DNA of 64,000 nt from CAG-826 sp964504595 (GTDB lineage: Bacteria > Bacillota_I > Bacilli_A > RFN20 > CAG-826): assembly GCA_964504595.1 (NCBI GenBank), contig CAZDEE010000007.1, forward strand, positions 1 through 64,000, given 5' to 3'. Below the pieces are notes generated by a model that worked only from the letters and a program-made list of their open reading frames with translations, made no database searches and was not told the DNA's origin. Made by a program: the position numbers and the translations under genes. This document shows, piece after piece, positions 45,743 through 55,412 of the stretch (position 1 is its first letter; every line of letters begins with the position of its first letter).

Positions 45743-47837
45743 TGTAAAAACTCATCCCTTTCTTTTTTAAATAATTCTTTATTTTTTTTAATAGCTTTTT
45801 TGGCAATATTTTTTTCAAATACCATTTAAAAGTTAATTCAAAACTCTTTGCAAAGCTAATTCTCTTTCTATCGCCGAAATACAATTGATTTTTAGTCAAA
45901 AATCTTCTTGATTTTATTAAAAGTTTGCCTTTTCTTATTGTATCCATAAAAGGAAAAACTTTTTTGCTAGTCATCGCACATCTATATCCTTTTTGTTCCA
46001 TCTTATTTGACAAAGATACTTCAAATTGCCATGGATTCAAATCTTCATTTACCATTTCTTTTAAAACTTCAGTTTTCCAAATACCTGGATACAGATTAAC
46101 ATCATAAACATCTAAAGGATTAATAGTTTTAATTTTTTTATATTTTGTTTTTTTCTTTCCAGATGGAGTATTAAATAATCTAAAATAATCATAATCTTCA
46201 CATTTAATTATTTCTAATAATTCATTAATCTTTTTTATCTTTATTGGTTTTGTCAACAAATAATCATCTAATGTAATCAAAACATATTTTGTCGATATTC
46301 TACTCAACGCTTCTTTTATTCTATGAGAAAACTCTTTCTCTTCCCCTGCAAAAATAAAATGAATATTATCGCGCTTTATCTTTTTATTTTCTTTATCGCT
46401 TACTAAATACGTTTCCATATTTCTATTTCCAAAATTATTCTCTAAAAGAGTAAAATTTGCATCCCATATATCACTAAATGCATCACACGATAAAATTAAT
46501 AAAGAAATATCAGTAGAATAATTTCTCTCATTATTCTTATTAAAAGCATCAATAACTATCGTTTCAAACCTTTTATTATTAATTTCTAATAAATGATTTG
46601 TTCTATATGTTTCTTTTGCATTTTTAAGTTTATTATTAATTTCTTCATTAGAAAAAATAAATGAACGCAAAGATTGTTCTAAATTGTAAGTCTTAGTAAT
46701 TACACAAGCTGTATCAGTTTTAATTAAATACTGAATAACACCACACTCTTCTGAGCCAAATGCAATAGTAGGAATTCCAGATGATAAACAATCCGCCACT
46801 TTTGTTGATAAAGAATACTTTGTTGTTATTATATCCTTGCTTTTTGTTCCTTCAACTATAATTAAAAAATCACTTTCTTTAGTTTTTTGAATTACTTCAG
46901 AATATGGTATTGAACCAAATAAATTTATCCCTTTACACTTTTTTAAAATCTTAAGATATTGATTTTTATTCTCATTAGTATATACATTTATACAAAAATT
47001 TTCATTAATCTTTTGCAATGCATGTGCAAGTGAAACTAAAGATTCGTTTCTGCCATTTCTTATATTACCAAAATATGAAAAAGTTGGTTTATTGCTTATT
47101 TGGTATCCAAATTTATCTAACGATAATTCAGAAGAAAGATATATAGTTTGTCCTTTGCAACCATAAAATTCATTGTATTTATCTCGTATTTTATCGCTTA
47201 TATAAATAATATCACCAGGATAATCCATAACTTTTTTTATCAGCTTTTTATATTTATACCTATAAATATGATATAAAGGCGATAAACTAAAATGATCATT
47301 AAAAATATAATCATCTCCTGTTGAAGAAACAATAGGTATATTAAATTTCTTAGCAACATATAAAGCAATTTCAGGAATAAAAAAATCATCTGAAAAACTT
47401 AAAAATATTACTTGTGGACAAAAATCAACTAACCACTCATTAAATTCTTTTGTAAGCCAATATTTCTTATTCCATAACCATTTTCTCATCAAAAAAACAA
47501 ATGGTGTTTTGTTACTACCAATTTTATACAATTTGCTAAAAAAAGAACTTTTAGTTTCTAATTTATTATCCTTCCATTCATCTTGAAGATCCTTATCTTC
47601 AAATGAAATGCCTGTTTTAATCTTTTTTGAAAACCTTCTTTTTAGCAATCTCTGATCCGTAATTTGAAAAAACTTTCCACAGTGCCCCTTTGTAGGAGTT
47701 TTATTTATAGAAAAAACTTGAGCAAGTTTTTCTTTAGGCCAATTATGAAAATAGGCATCAAAAGCTCTAGAAGTAGCATTTTTATTATAAGGAACCGTCC
47801 CCACAATTAAAACTCTGGGTAAATCTTTATTTTCCAT
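45735..47837 (-). CDS. Two-domain glycosyltransferase
   Basis: About 700 residues. Residues 1 to about 430 form a GT-B enzyme (LPRVLIVGTVPYNKNATSRA, PTFSYFGNIRNGRNESL, a GT4-like CLSSGIPTIAFGSEECGVI). From about 440 on there is a second, GT-A-like domain with the metal-binding motif KYVLITLDDYLLTKPI (DDY) and a lysine-rich C-terminus. One polypeptide may therefore add two sugars in turn. The ATG chosen is nine bases after AGGTGG; an ATG three codons upstream touches that site. Follows ugd by nine bases. Confidence 0.68.
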   Translation of the reverse strand: MENKDLPRVLIVGTVPYNKNATSRAFDAYFHNWPKEKLAQVFSINKTPTKGHCGKFFQITDQRLLKRRFSKKIKTGISFEDKDLQDEWKDNKLETKSSFFSKLYKIGSNKTPFVFLMRKWLWNKKYWLTKEFNEWLVDFCPQVIFLSFSDDFFIPEIALYVAKKFNIPIVSSTGDDYIFNDHFSLSPLYHIYRYKYKKLIKKVMDYPGDIIYISDKIRDKYNEFYGCKGQTIYLSSELSLDKFGYQISNKPTFSYFGNIRNGRNESLVSLAHALQKINENFCINVYTNENKNQYLKILKKCKGINLFGSIPYSEVIQKTKESDFLIIVEGTKSKDIITTKYSLSTKVADCLSSGIPTIAFGSEECGVIQYLIKTDTACVITKTYNLEQSLRSFIFSNEEINNKLKNAKETYRTNHLLEINNKRFETIVIDAFNKNNERNYSTDISLLILSCDAFSDIWDANFTLLENNFGNRNMETYLVSDKENKKIKRDNIHFIFAGEEKEFSHRIKEALSRISTKYVLITLDDYLLTKPIKIKKINELLEIIKCEDYDYFRLFNTPSGKKKTKYKKIKTINPLDVYDVNLYPGIWKTEVLKEMVNEDLNPWQFEVSLSNKMEQKGYRCAMTSKKVFPFMDTIRKGKLLIKSRRFLTKNQLYFGDRKRISFAKSFELTFKWYLKKILPKKLLKKIKNYLKKKGMSFYSE

Positions 47838-47846
47838 ATCATCCAC

Positions 47847-49091
47847 CTACCTCATACAATTTCTTCCATCATAAACTATCTTATCTTTCAATAGTTTTCT
47901 ATCTATATCAACTATCTGTTTCCATTCAGTTAATACCATAATAATATCGCAATGTTCTAGTACATCTTCTATTCTAGGACAATAATATATTTTATCTTTA
48001 AACACTTTAGATAAATCATTTAACGCTACTGGATCATAAGCATAAATATTTGCTCTTTCTTCTAGTAGCTTATCAATTATATCTATCGAAGGTGCATCTC
48101 TTAAATCATTTGTATTAGGCTTATATGTAACACCTAAGATACCAATATTAAGATTTTCTAACGAACTAAAATCTTTCTTTAACTTATCTATCAAAATATA
48201 TCTTTGACTTTCGTTAACATCAATTGTTGATGATACAATTCTTAATTCATAACCTGCTTCTGAAGCAAACTTAACCAAAGCCTTTGTATCCTTAGAAAAG
48301 CAAGATCCTCCATAACCAATACCCGGATTTAAAAACTTATTACCAATACGAGAATCTAATCCCATGCCTAAACGAATATCATTTATATCCGCTCCTAAGA
48401 TATCACATAAATTAGCTATTTCATTAATGAATGATATCTTTGTCGCCAAGAATGAATTACAAGCATATTTCATTAATTCAGAGGTTCTTAAATTAGTAAT
48501 AACATATGGAAGATTAAATGAATCATATATTGCTTTTAATTTTTCTATTGCTATTTTATCATTTGATCCTATTACAATTCTTGAAGCTTCTAACGTATCT
48601 TTTAATGCACTTCCTTGAGATAAGAATTCTGGATTAGAAGCTATATAAAACTTAACATCATTAACTAAATGAGATTTTATATATTCTTCAACTTTCTCAT
48701 TAGTACAAACTGGTACTGTTGATTTAATAACAATCACACATTCTTTGTTAATATAATTTGCTATTAAATCAGCGGTATTATAGACAAATGATAAATCACA
48801 ACTTCCATCTTCTTTTTCTGGAGTACCTACACAAATAAATATATAATCACAATCATTAAAGGCTAAACAAGCATCAGTAGTAAATGTTAATCGTTCTTTA
48901 TTTTCACTTAACATCTCTTCTAATTCTGGTTCATAAATAATACATTCACCATCATTTAACCTCTTAATCTTTTCTTCATTAATATCTAAACAAGTAACTT
49001 TATAGCCTTTATGAGCAAAACAAATAGCGGTTACTAATCCAACGTAACCTACACCAACAACTGTAATTTTAACTTTACTATTTGTTTGCAT
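47847..49091 (-). CDS. ugd: UDP-glucose 6-dehydrogenase
   Basis: 414 residues. Oxidises UDP-glucose to UDP-glucuronate (or the related UDP-ManNAc to its uronic acid). NAD-binding VVGVGYVGLVTAICFA, VIKSTVPVCTN, YIASNPEFLSQGSALKD, KYACNSFLATKISFINEIA and the catalytic cysteine in GIGYGGSCFSKDTKALV are all present. Phenotype in this locus would be an acidic sugar in the polymer. AGAGGTA precedes the ATG. The WecC-type alternative cannot be excluded but lacks a WecB partner at this end of the operon. Confidence 0.88.
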   Translation of the reverse strand: MQTNSKVKITVVGVGYVGLVTAICFAHKGYKVTCLDINEEKIKRLNDGECIIYEPELEEMLSENKERLTFTTDACLAFNDCDYIFICVGTPEKEDGSCDLSFVYNTADLIANYINKECVIVIKSTVPVCTNEKVEEYIKSHLVNDVKFYIASNPEFLSQGSALKDTLEASRIVIGSNDKIAIEKLKAIYDSFNLPYVITNLRTSELMKYACNSFLATKISFINEIANLCDILGADINDIRLGMGLDSRIGNKFLNPGIGYGGSCFSKDTKALVKFASEAGYELRIVSSTIDVNESQRYILIDKLKKDFSSLENLNIGILGVTYKPNTNDLRDAPSIDIIDKLLEERANIYAYDPVALNDLSKVFKDKIYYCPRIEDVLEHCDIIMVLTEWKQIVDIDRKLLKDKIVYDGRNCMR

Positions 49092-49104
49092 ATAATTTTA
49101 CCTC

Positions 49105-49755
49105 TTATACATTAATTGTTTCTTTTTCTTCAGTATTTTCTTTAACTTTTTCAACTTCCTTAACTTGTTTTCCTTCGACAATATCTTTGCTAGTAAAAAC
49201 ATTAATTACAGTTTTAAATAAAATTTTAATATCCAAGAATATATTCATCTTTTTAACATATTCTCCATCAATTTTAGCTTTTTCTTCCACTCCAAGTTCA
49301 TCACGTCCGGATATTTGAGCTAGCCCTGATAATCCCGGTCTAACCTTATTAGCGTCATACTTATCTCGTTCCTCTATTAAATCAAATTGATTCCATAATG
49401 CAGGTCTAGGTCCAATAACTGACATATGACCCATTAAAATATTAAACAACTGAGGCAACTCATCTATACTTGTTTTCCGAATAAACTTTCCCCATCTAGT
49501 AATATAAGCTTCTGGATGCTCTAATAGATGTGTTGCAGAATCTTTCGGTGCATCTATTTTCATAGACCTAAATTTCCATATTTTAAAAATCTTTTTATTC
49601 TTTCCAACTCTTTTTTGCTTAAAAAGCACAGGGCCTTTTGAATCTAGTTTAATTATAATTGCCACAATAATCATTGGTATTCCTAATACAATAATCGCAA
49701 TAAAAGAAGCGAATATATCAAAGAATCTTTTCCAAAATAAATAATTTTTTTTCAT
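49105..49755 (-). CDS. Initiating undecaprenyl-phosphate sugar-phosphate transferase
   Basis: 216 residues of the bacterial sugar transferase (polyprenyl phosphate hexose-1-phosphate transferase) family. It has one N-terminal membrane hairpin (FASFIAIIVLGIPMIIVAII), then the family signature KGPVLFKQKRVGKNKKIFKI, KFRSM, RKTSIDELPQLFNILMGHMS, VIGPRPALWNQF and RPGLSGLAQISGRDEL. It loads the first sugar-phosphate on undecaprenyl phosphate. The Lys/Glu-rich C-terminal tail (about 20 residues) is unusual. Starts five bases after the CapD-like gene ends. Confidence 0.93.
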   Translation of the reverse strand: MKKNYLFWKRFFDIFASFIAIIVLGIPMIIVAIIIKLDSKGPVLFKQKRVGKNKKIFKIWKFRSMKIDAPKDSATHLLEHPEAYITRWGKFIRKTSIDELPQLFNILMGHMSVIGPRPALWNQFDLIEERDKYDANKVRPGLSGLAQISGRDELGVEEKAKIDGEYVKKMNIFLDIKILFKTVINVFTSKDIVEGKQVKEVEKVKENTEEKETINV

Positions 49756-49760
49756 TATCT

Positions 49761-51602
49761 CTACACCCCAACCTTATCTCTTTCTGGTTGATGATAAGTT
49801 GTTATAACCTTTGCCAATAAATCTTTTACAGTTTGAATATCATCAATTTCAAACACTTGTGATATAAATTCAATTTCATCTAAAATAGGAGCAATTTCAT
49901 CTGGCTTTTCAATGAATATCTTTTCATTTGCAGTCTTTATTTGATTATCCAAATCTAGAAGTAATTCTTCATATATTTTTTCACCTGGACGTAATCCTGT
50001 TATTTCAATAGGTATCTCAACATAAGGTTCATATCCAGCTTGTCTAATCATTTTTTCCGCTAATGTAATAATTTTTACCGGCTTGCCCATATCCAAAATA
50101 AAGATTTCTCCACCTTTTGCATAAACAGCGGATTGTAAAATAAGCCCAACCGCCTCAGGAATAGTCATAAAAAATCTTCTCATTTCTAAATCAGTAACAG
50201 TTACTGGGCCGCCTTCTTCAATTTGCTTTTTAAAAAGAGGTATAACCGAGCCATTGCTACCTAAAACATTGCCAAATCTAGTTGCAGAATATTTTGTAGT
50301 GTGAGAAAATTCAGAAAAATATTGAATAATCATTTCTGCAAATCTCTTAGTTGCTCCCATAACATTTGTTGGTCTAACAGCCTTATCTGTAGAAACTAAA
50401 ACCATTTTTTCAACATTATATTCATGACTCAACTTAGCAATGTTGTATGTACCAATCACATTAGACCTAATTGCTTCTGTTGGTGAATCTTCCATTAAAG
50501 GAACATGTTTATACGCAGCAGCATGAAAAACTAAATTAGGTCTATATAATTTAAAAATGTTTTCCATTCTCTCTTCATTATAAGTAGCTCCAATTAATGT
50601 AACTAATTTAATATCGCTATGTTCTCTTCTAATTTTTCTTAACAAAAATTGTTGAACATCATATACAGCATTTTCATATATATCCAATAAAACAATAGTA
50701 TTTGGCTTATAATCAAATATTTGTCTAACGAGCTCAGAACCAATCGATCCTCCCGCTCCTGTAACTAGAACAACTTTATTATTTATAAAATCATTCAACC
50801 CATCGTTATCCAATTTAACGGGATCACGTGATAATAATTCATCAATATTAACATCAACAATTCTATTTTGACTAACTTTTCCCATTTCCGATAACAATGG
50901 TAATCTCTTTATCTTTACATCAACATCATGTAATAATTCAAATATTTCTCTTAATTTATTTTTACTTAAATGCGCTATTGCGATAATAATTTCACTAACA
51001 TTATATTTTTGGATAATTTCTTTAATATTGCAAATAGGTCCTTCTATTGGTATTCCAGAAAATAATTGTCCTATTTTTTTAGAATCATCATCTATAAACG
51101 CTACAACTTTATTGTGCATATCATCATTATATCGACATTCATCATACACAATTTTTGCTCCCGCTCCTGCTCCAACAACAATTGTCCTTTTAGTTTTTAA
51201 ATTAGAACGGCGTCTATACAATCGTGCGATTCTCTTAACACAACGAACGCTTACCAATAAAAAAGTTTCTGATAAAATAATTAAAGCTGCAATAATTATA
51301 TTTATTTTTGAAACGTTTGGAATAAATTGTAACACACTATATCCAATTATATCTGTTATGAATGAGAGAATAATTAATTTAAGTGCATCACTTAAACCAA
51401 AAATAGAAGTCACCAATCTATATTGTCCAATAATCGCATAAGGAATCGTTTTAAATAAAACAATGGATATTATAAAAATAATTTCATTTAAACCTAACGA
51501 ATTACAAGAAATAAATCCTAATATATTCAAAATAAAAATAATCAAAGCGTCAATGACCACTAATCCTATTGTATTAACAATCTTTTTTATTCTTTCATTC
51601 AT
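49761..51602 (-). CDS. CapD/PglF-like UDP-sugar 4,6-dehydratase
   Basis: 613 residues. Four N-terminal membrane helices (about 1-120), a first Rossmann-like domain (TIVVGAGAGAKIVYDECRYN) and then an SDR domain from about 280 (VLVTGAGGSIGSELVRQIF, HAAAYKHVPLMEDSP, catalytic MGATKRFAEM and ATRFGNVLGSNGSVIPLF). The family converts UDP-GlcNAc to a 4-keto-6-deoxy sugar at the membrane, usually for a bacillosamine-type sugar. GTGGGAG precedes the ATG. First gene of the operon, immediately behind its promoter. Confidence 0.9.
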   Translation of the reverse strand: MNERIKKIVNTIGLVVIDALIIFILNILGFISCNSLGLNEIIFIISIVLFKTIPYAIIGQYRLVTSIFGLSDALKLIILSFITDIIGYSVLQFIPNVSKINIIIAALIILSETFLLVSVRCVKRIARLYRRRSNLKTKRTIVVGAGAGAKIVYDECRYNDDMHNKVVAFIDDDSKKIGQLFSGIPIEGPICNIKEIIQKYNVSEIIIAIAHLSKNKLREIFELLHDVDVKIKRLPLLSEMGKVSQNRIVDVNIDELLSRDPVKLDNDGLNDFINNKVVLVTGAGGSIGSELVRQIFDYKPNTIVLLDIYENAVYDVQQFLLRKIRREHSDIKLVTLIGATYNEERMENIFKLYRPNLVFHAAAYKHVPLMEDSPTEAIRSNVIGTYNIAKLSHEYNVEKMVLVSTDKAVRPTNVMGATKRFAEMIIQYFSEFSHTTKYSATRFGNVLGSNGSVIPLFKKQIEEGGPVTVTDLEMRRFFMTIPEAVGLILQSAVYAKGGEIFILDMGKPVKIITLAEKMIRQAGYEPYVEIPIEITGLRPGEKIYEELLLDLDNQIKTANEKIFIEKPDEIAPILDEIEFISQVFEIDDIQTVKDLLAKVITTYHQPERDKVGV

Positions 51603-51627
51603 TCTTTTGCTCCCACAGCTTTAAACC

Positions 51628-51671
51628 TATTATATTATCAATATAATAGCGGTATTTAAACTTAAAGTCAA
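51628..51671 (-). promoter_or_regulatory. Sigma-A promoter and operator-like palindrome of the polysaccharide operon
   Basis: On the minus strand -35 TTGACT (51666-51671), 17-base spacer, -10 TATTAT (51643-51648). A perfect 9-bp inverted repeat, TATTATATT-ATC-AATATAATA (51628-51648), covers the -10 and start region, where a repressor would block transcription. The CapD-like gene starts 41 bases downstream of the -10. Confidence 0.7.
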
Positions 51672-51956
51672 TTCAAACCAATTCCGTTACCAAAATAAGG
51701 AATATCATTTAAAGCCATAAACAATCAACCTCTAATAAGCCTTATTTTACGCTATATAACTATCACTTCTGTAATAATATTAATGTAACTATATGTTAAA
51801 AAATATATGTGATGATTAGTTTTATTTAATATATTCTATGCCAAGATTATTCCAAGAAAATCTTTATTTTAATGAGTTCAAATTCCAAATAATTATGGCA
51901 TTTTTCGTCTTAATATATTAAAATTAAATATACGAAAGCGAAAGGAAGGTTGCTCT
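51672..51956. other. Divergent intergenic region before the XRE gene
   Basis: About 285 bases between the polysaccharide promoter and the XRE regulator. A 12-bp palindrome TTAATATATTAA lies about 40 bases before the XRE start, and AAGGAAGG before 51957 is its ribosome-binding site. No other feature seen. Confidence 0.4.
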
Positions 51957-52313
51957 ATGGCGGACACAAGAATTAGAGAAATAAGACTTAGAAAAAACTA
52001 CGCAATGAAATATATTGCCTACCATATCGGTGTAAGCATTCAAACAATCAGTAACTGGGAACAAGGTAAAACCGAACCAGATATTAAAAGCTTAGTTAAA
52101 ATCGCCGATCTATTTAATGTTTCCTTAGACTACCTTTTATATCGTGATGATTTTAAACCTCAACTTTCAGCAATACTAAAAGATGTTGAAACAAAATCAT
52201 CTGAAGAAATTAAATTATTAACAATTTCATTTTTAAGAAAAATCGCCGAAATGGATATTCCTAAAAAGAAAAAGAAATTACCAGCAAATAACGATAACAA
52301 TAAAGAAAAATAA
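51957..52313 (+). CDS. XRE-family transcriptional regulator
   Basis: 118 residues. An N-terminal helix-turn-helix of the Cro/CI type: IREIRLRKNYAMKYIAYHIG, SIQTISNWEQGKTEPDIKSL, LVKIADLFNVSLDYLLY. The remaining 45 residues are Lys-rich with a low-complexity end (KKKKKLPANNDNNKEK) and no sensing domain. AAGGAAGG precedes the ATG. Its divergent placement beside the polysaccharide operon makes it a candidate regulator of it, which the sequence does not prove. A terminator follows. Confidence 0.88.
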   Translation: MADTRIREIRLRKNYAMKYIAYHIGVSIQTISNWEQGKTEPDIKSLVKIADLFNVSLDYLLYRDDFKPQLSAILKDVETKSSEEIKLLTISFLRKIAEMDIPKKKKKLPANNDNNKEK

Positions 52314-52335
52314 ACTAATTAAATATAACAACTTA

Positions 52336-52356
52336 GGGGACTAAAATCCCCTTTTT
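52336..52356 (+). terminator. Terminator of the XRE gene
   Basis: GGGGACTAAAATCCCC (stem GGGGA with TCCCC) followed by TTTTT. Confidence 0.85.
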
Positions 52357-52414
52357 ATTTAATTAAAAATCTAAAATAATCACTATTCTTCATACTATTT
52401 AACTAACTTAATAT

Positions 52415-52451
52415 AATAAAAAAAGGACAATACGCTACTGTTATCGTCCTT
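52415..52451 (-). terminator. Terminator of the nuclease gene
   Basis: On the minus strand AAGGAC (52446-52451) pairs with GTCCTT (52423-52428) around a 17-base loop, followed by T-rich sequence. It lies 13 bases past the stop of the nuclease gene. Confidence 0.7.
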
Positions 52452-52464
52452 ATTAAACTATAAA

Positions 52465-55254
52465 TTATCTAACATATTTTCTTTTATTAGTAAAATAATA
52501 AATACAAATAGTAATTAAACCTAATAAAATAACTAACAAAGGAACAATACTTCTTAATGAAATAACATTAACTAATGTATTTCCTACATTAGATTGATTA
52601 TTTTCTAAGAAAGTTAATCTCGCTTTTGCGTATTCTATCGAATGACCAATCTTACAAGTTCCATAATCATTACTAATATCATCAGCGTTATCAACAATAT
52701 CCTTACCAAAAGTATCTAAATTATCATAATCTTTAATTAAATCAGTAAGTATCTTGTTGTTTGTGGAAATATAATCACAGAAACTAGAGCTTGATTCACT
52801 ATGCATTTCTAACCAAGAATCAATGATTTTATTCGCATCACTAACTTTATATATAGCAACATCCTCTTGACCTGAAGCATAACATGCAAATAACGAGCTA
52901 GACTTATTATATTTAAGTGTATTACGTGTATTAGTACCTTTAGATATAATTGTCGCAATTCCATCTTCATTAATCGAAATTGACCACGAACTATTAATAG
53001 ATAACGATGTTTCTGTTTTAAGATAATTATTACTAGATGATGCTGCATATAAATATCCTGAACCGGTATTAAATGCATATGTATTGTTAACATTACCATT
53101 TTCTAAAGTTAATTCTTGAATAAGATTATCTGTATATAAATATGAATTAACATCCGTTTTCTTATTAATATTTACTTGCCCTCTATTATTGGGATTTTGT
53201 GTTTGACTTAAAGCAACATCGAATCCATATGATGCAATAACATAAGTTTCATTTACTTTTAATTCTGAAACATTTTTCACTAATTGATAATATGTTTTAT
53301 TACCATTAACAACAACTTCACTTTTTTTATTAACTGTTACTAAACAACTATCTGTTTTATCTCCTGATGTTGCTGTTATAATTGCAGAACCTTCTTTAAT
53401 TCCAGTAATCATACCATTATTAACGGTAACAATATCGTCATTACTGCTTGACCAAGCAACTGTCTTATCAGTCGCATTTTCTGGTAATACTGTCGCGGTT
53501 AATGTTCTAGAATCACCAAGATAAATATCTAAAGAGTGTTCATTTAAAGTAACACTACTTACAAGAATACTACTAATATATTTATAAGTTAATGAATAAG
53601 AAGCAATATATAATGAATTTGCGCTTGCATTAATTGTTATAACAAGGTTTTCATTTTCTTTTATAGTATACTCAGCAATATTATCTAAATTAACATCGAT
53701 ATACTCACTACTAAAACTACCTGTCCACTCCGCGAAAGATTGATTTGGAATTGAATATAATGTCGTACTACCTGCTTTAACGGTAACAAAACCAGAACCT
53801 TTCGATTGATTTGATTTCATATTCAAGACTATATCTGTAATTTGATATCCTTTAAAACCTGATAAAGTTAAAGTTGCAGAATTGTTAGCGGTAATTTGAG
53901 ATTTTGTATTATAAGTTTGTAAATAACTTGCAGATGTTCCTTCAGGTGATATTCCACTTGTAGTAACACTCGATTTAGATTCAACTGTATATTTAACTGT
54001 GTTTGCAGGAATATTATCTTCCTTAGAATCTCCTCCGCTTGTAGAACTTACTGTCACTAAACATGAAGCGGTTTTACCATTAGTTGTTGCTGCGGTAATT
54101 GTCGCCGTTCCTTCACTAATACCTCTAACTAAACCATCATCTACTGTTGCAATTTCATTATTACTTGTCGACCATGTCACGGATTTATTTAAAGCATTAG
54201 AAGGTTTATATGTTACTTGTAATGATTGTAAACTACCAACTGAAATATTAATGTTACTAGGAGTAATAGAAATTGATTGCACTTCAACATCTTTACCTTC
54301 ATCACATAATGCTCCATTGCCAACATAAGTATCATCCCAAATCATTGTTGCAAATTCAGGATGATCAATAAATGGATTTCTTGTACCTGTAACTGCTGTA
54401 CAATAATTATTTCTATTCATTTCAAAATCATCAACTGGATCTAATTCATTCCATTCAAGTAATAAATCAAACGCTGCATTTTCTGTACCTTTAGTCGTAT
54501 AAACAACACTTGTAATATCTAAAGCTCCCGTTTTAGAAGTAGTTTTACTATTACTAACATTAGCGCGATTTGCATTCGCGGTAATAGAAGATGAATAATG
54601 AGTATACATATACATTAAAATACGAGCTACATCACCTTTAATTCCATTACGTGGTTCAAATTTACTATCTTTATAATAATTACCTGTTCCATTACCATTA
54701 TATTTAATTTCCGTTCCTGATTTATTTAAATCAGTATATGGATAATTACTTCTTGTGCTATTAATACTTGGATCAGCGGGTCTTAAATGATGGATATCAG
54801 CGCCTGCACCTCTATCAGAATTATCTGTCTTTTTATATAACCCATTAGAAAGATCCTTTGGCCAAACATGTTCGCGGTTATAATTATTTCCTTCACCCCA
54901 TAAATTAGAAAAAGATTCACCAGCATAAAATAAAATAATATTTGAAGTATTATTTGGATCTTCATCAGAATAAGCTAAACCACTTCTTAATTCAGCATAA
55001 GTATTATAATAACGATGTTTAACTTCCATTAATTCTGCAAGTTGCTCTAACAAAGCATCACCTTTTAAACCAGTAACATCATAGTTAGTTGTGGTATAAA
55101 ACTCATTAACATCATTTATTTCATCAGCGTATGTTGTCACTAAAGGATCACTATTTGTTCTATCATTATCACCCGCTTGTGCAACAACAATATTACTAAA
55201 ACATGTTCCTAGTAACATCATCATTAGAAACGATATCGATTTCCATTTTTTCAT
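52465..55254 (-). CDS. Secreted, membrane-anchored endonuclease I-type DNase with Big2 domains
   Basis: 929 residues. A signal peptide (residues 1-27) is followed by an endonuclease I domain (about 50-305) with NREHVWP and GADIHHLRPADPSINSTRSN, the His-containing active-site motif. Then come two Big2-type Ig-like domains (about 325-405 and 560-645; VTWSTSNNEIATVDDG and VAWSSSNDDIVTVNNG), separated by a beta-rich domain of unknown type, a further unassigned domain and a C-terminal membrane helix (IVPLLVILLGLITICIYYF) with a basic end. It should digest DNA at the cell surface for nutrients, biofilm or uptake. No LPxTG motif. A minus-strand single gene. Confidence 0.85.
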   Translation of the reverse strand: MKKWKSISFLMMMLLGTCFSNIVVAQAGDNDRTNSDPLVTTYADEINDVNEFYTTTNYDVTGLKGDALLEQLAELMEVKHRYYNTYAELRSGLAYSDEDPNNTSNIILFYAGESFSNLWGEGNNYNREHVWPKDLSNGLYKKTDNSDRGAGADIHHLRPADPSINSTRSNYPYTDLNKSGTEIKYNGNGTGNYYKDSKFEPRNGIKGDVARILMYMYTHYSSSITANANRANVSNSKTTSKTGALDITSVVYTTKGTENAAFDLLLEWNELDPVDDFEMNRNNYCTAVTGTRNPFIDHPEFATMIWDDTYVGNGALCDEGKDVEVQSISITPSNINISVGSLQSLQVTYKPSNALNKSVTWSTSNNEIATVDDGLVRGISEGTATITAATTNGKTASCLVTVSSTSGGDSKEDNIPANTVKYTVESKSSVTTSGISPEGTSASYLQTYNTKSQITANNSATLTLSGFKGYQITDIVLNMKSNQSKGSGFVTVKAGSTTLYSIPNQSFAEWTGSFSSEYIDVNLDNIAEYTIKENENLVITINASANSLYIASYSLTYKYISSILVSSVTLNEHSLDIYLGDSRTLTATVLPENATDKTVAWSSSNDDIVTVNNGMITGIKEGSAIITATSGDKTDSCLVTVNKKSEVVVNGNKTYYQLVKNVSELKVNETYVIASYGFDVALSQTQNPNNRGQVNINKKTDVNSYLYTDNLIQELTLENGNVNNTYAFNTGSGYLYAASSSNNYLKTETSLSINSSWSISINEDGIATIISKGTNTRNTLKYNKSSSLFACYASGQEDVAIYKVSDANKIIDSWLEMHSESSSSFCDYISTNNKILTDLIKDYDNLDTFGKDIVDNADDISNDYGTCKIGHSIEYAKARLTFLENNQSNVGNTLVNVISLRSIVPLLVILLGLITICIYYFTNKRKYVR

Positions 55255-55322
55255 ACAAACGTCCTCACTTAAATTAAGTTTACTTTTTAATATTAAATCA
55301 TATTTGTTAAATTATTGCTAAA

Positions 55323-55346
55323 AAATAATTAAAAATTTAATTATTT
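55323..55346. repeat. AT-only inverted repeat between nuclease and integrase genes
   Basis: AAATAATTAAA and TTTAATTATTT (11 bp each, two-base centre) form a perfect inverted repeat, 67 bases past the integrase stop and 69 bases before the nuclease start. It is made only of A and T, so it may be chance or a weak terminator. Confidence 0.3.
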
Positions 55347-55412
55347 AATTCAATTTTTTACTAAACAAAATACTTTATTTATAAATCACACTAACTTAAA
55401 TATAGTGACATC

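Noticed and set aside
55323..55346. AT-only inverted repeat as an attachment site
   Set aside because: No matching copy was found at the other end of the island; left as a low-confidence repeat.
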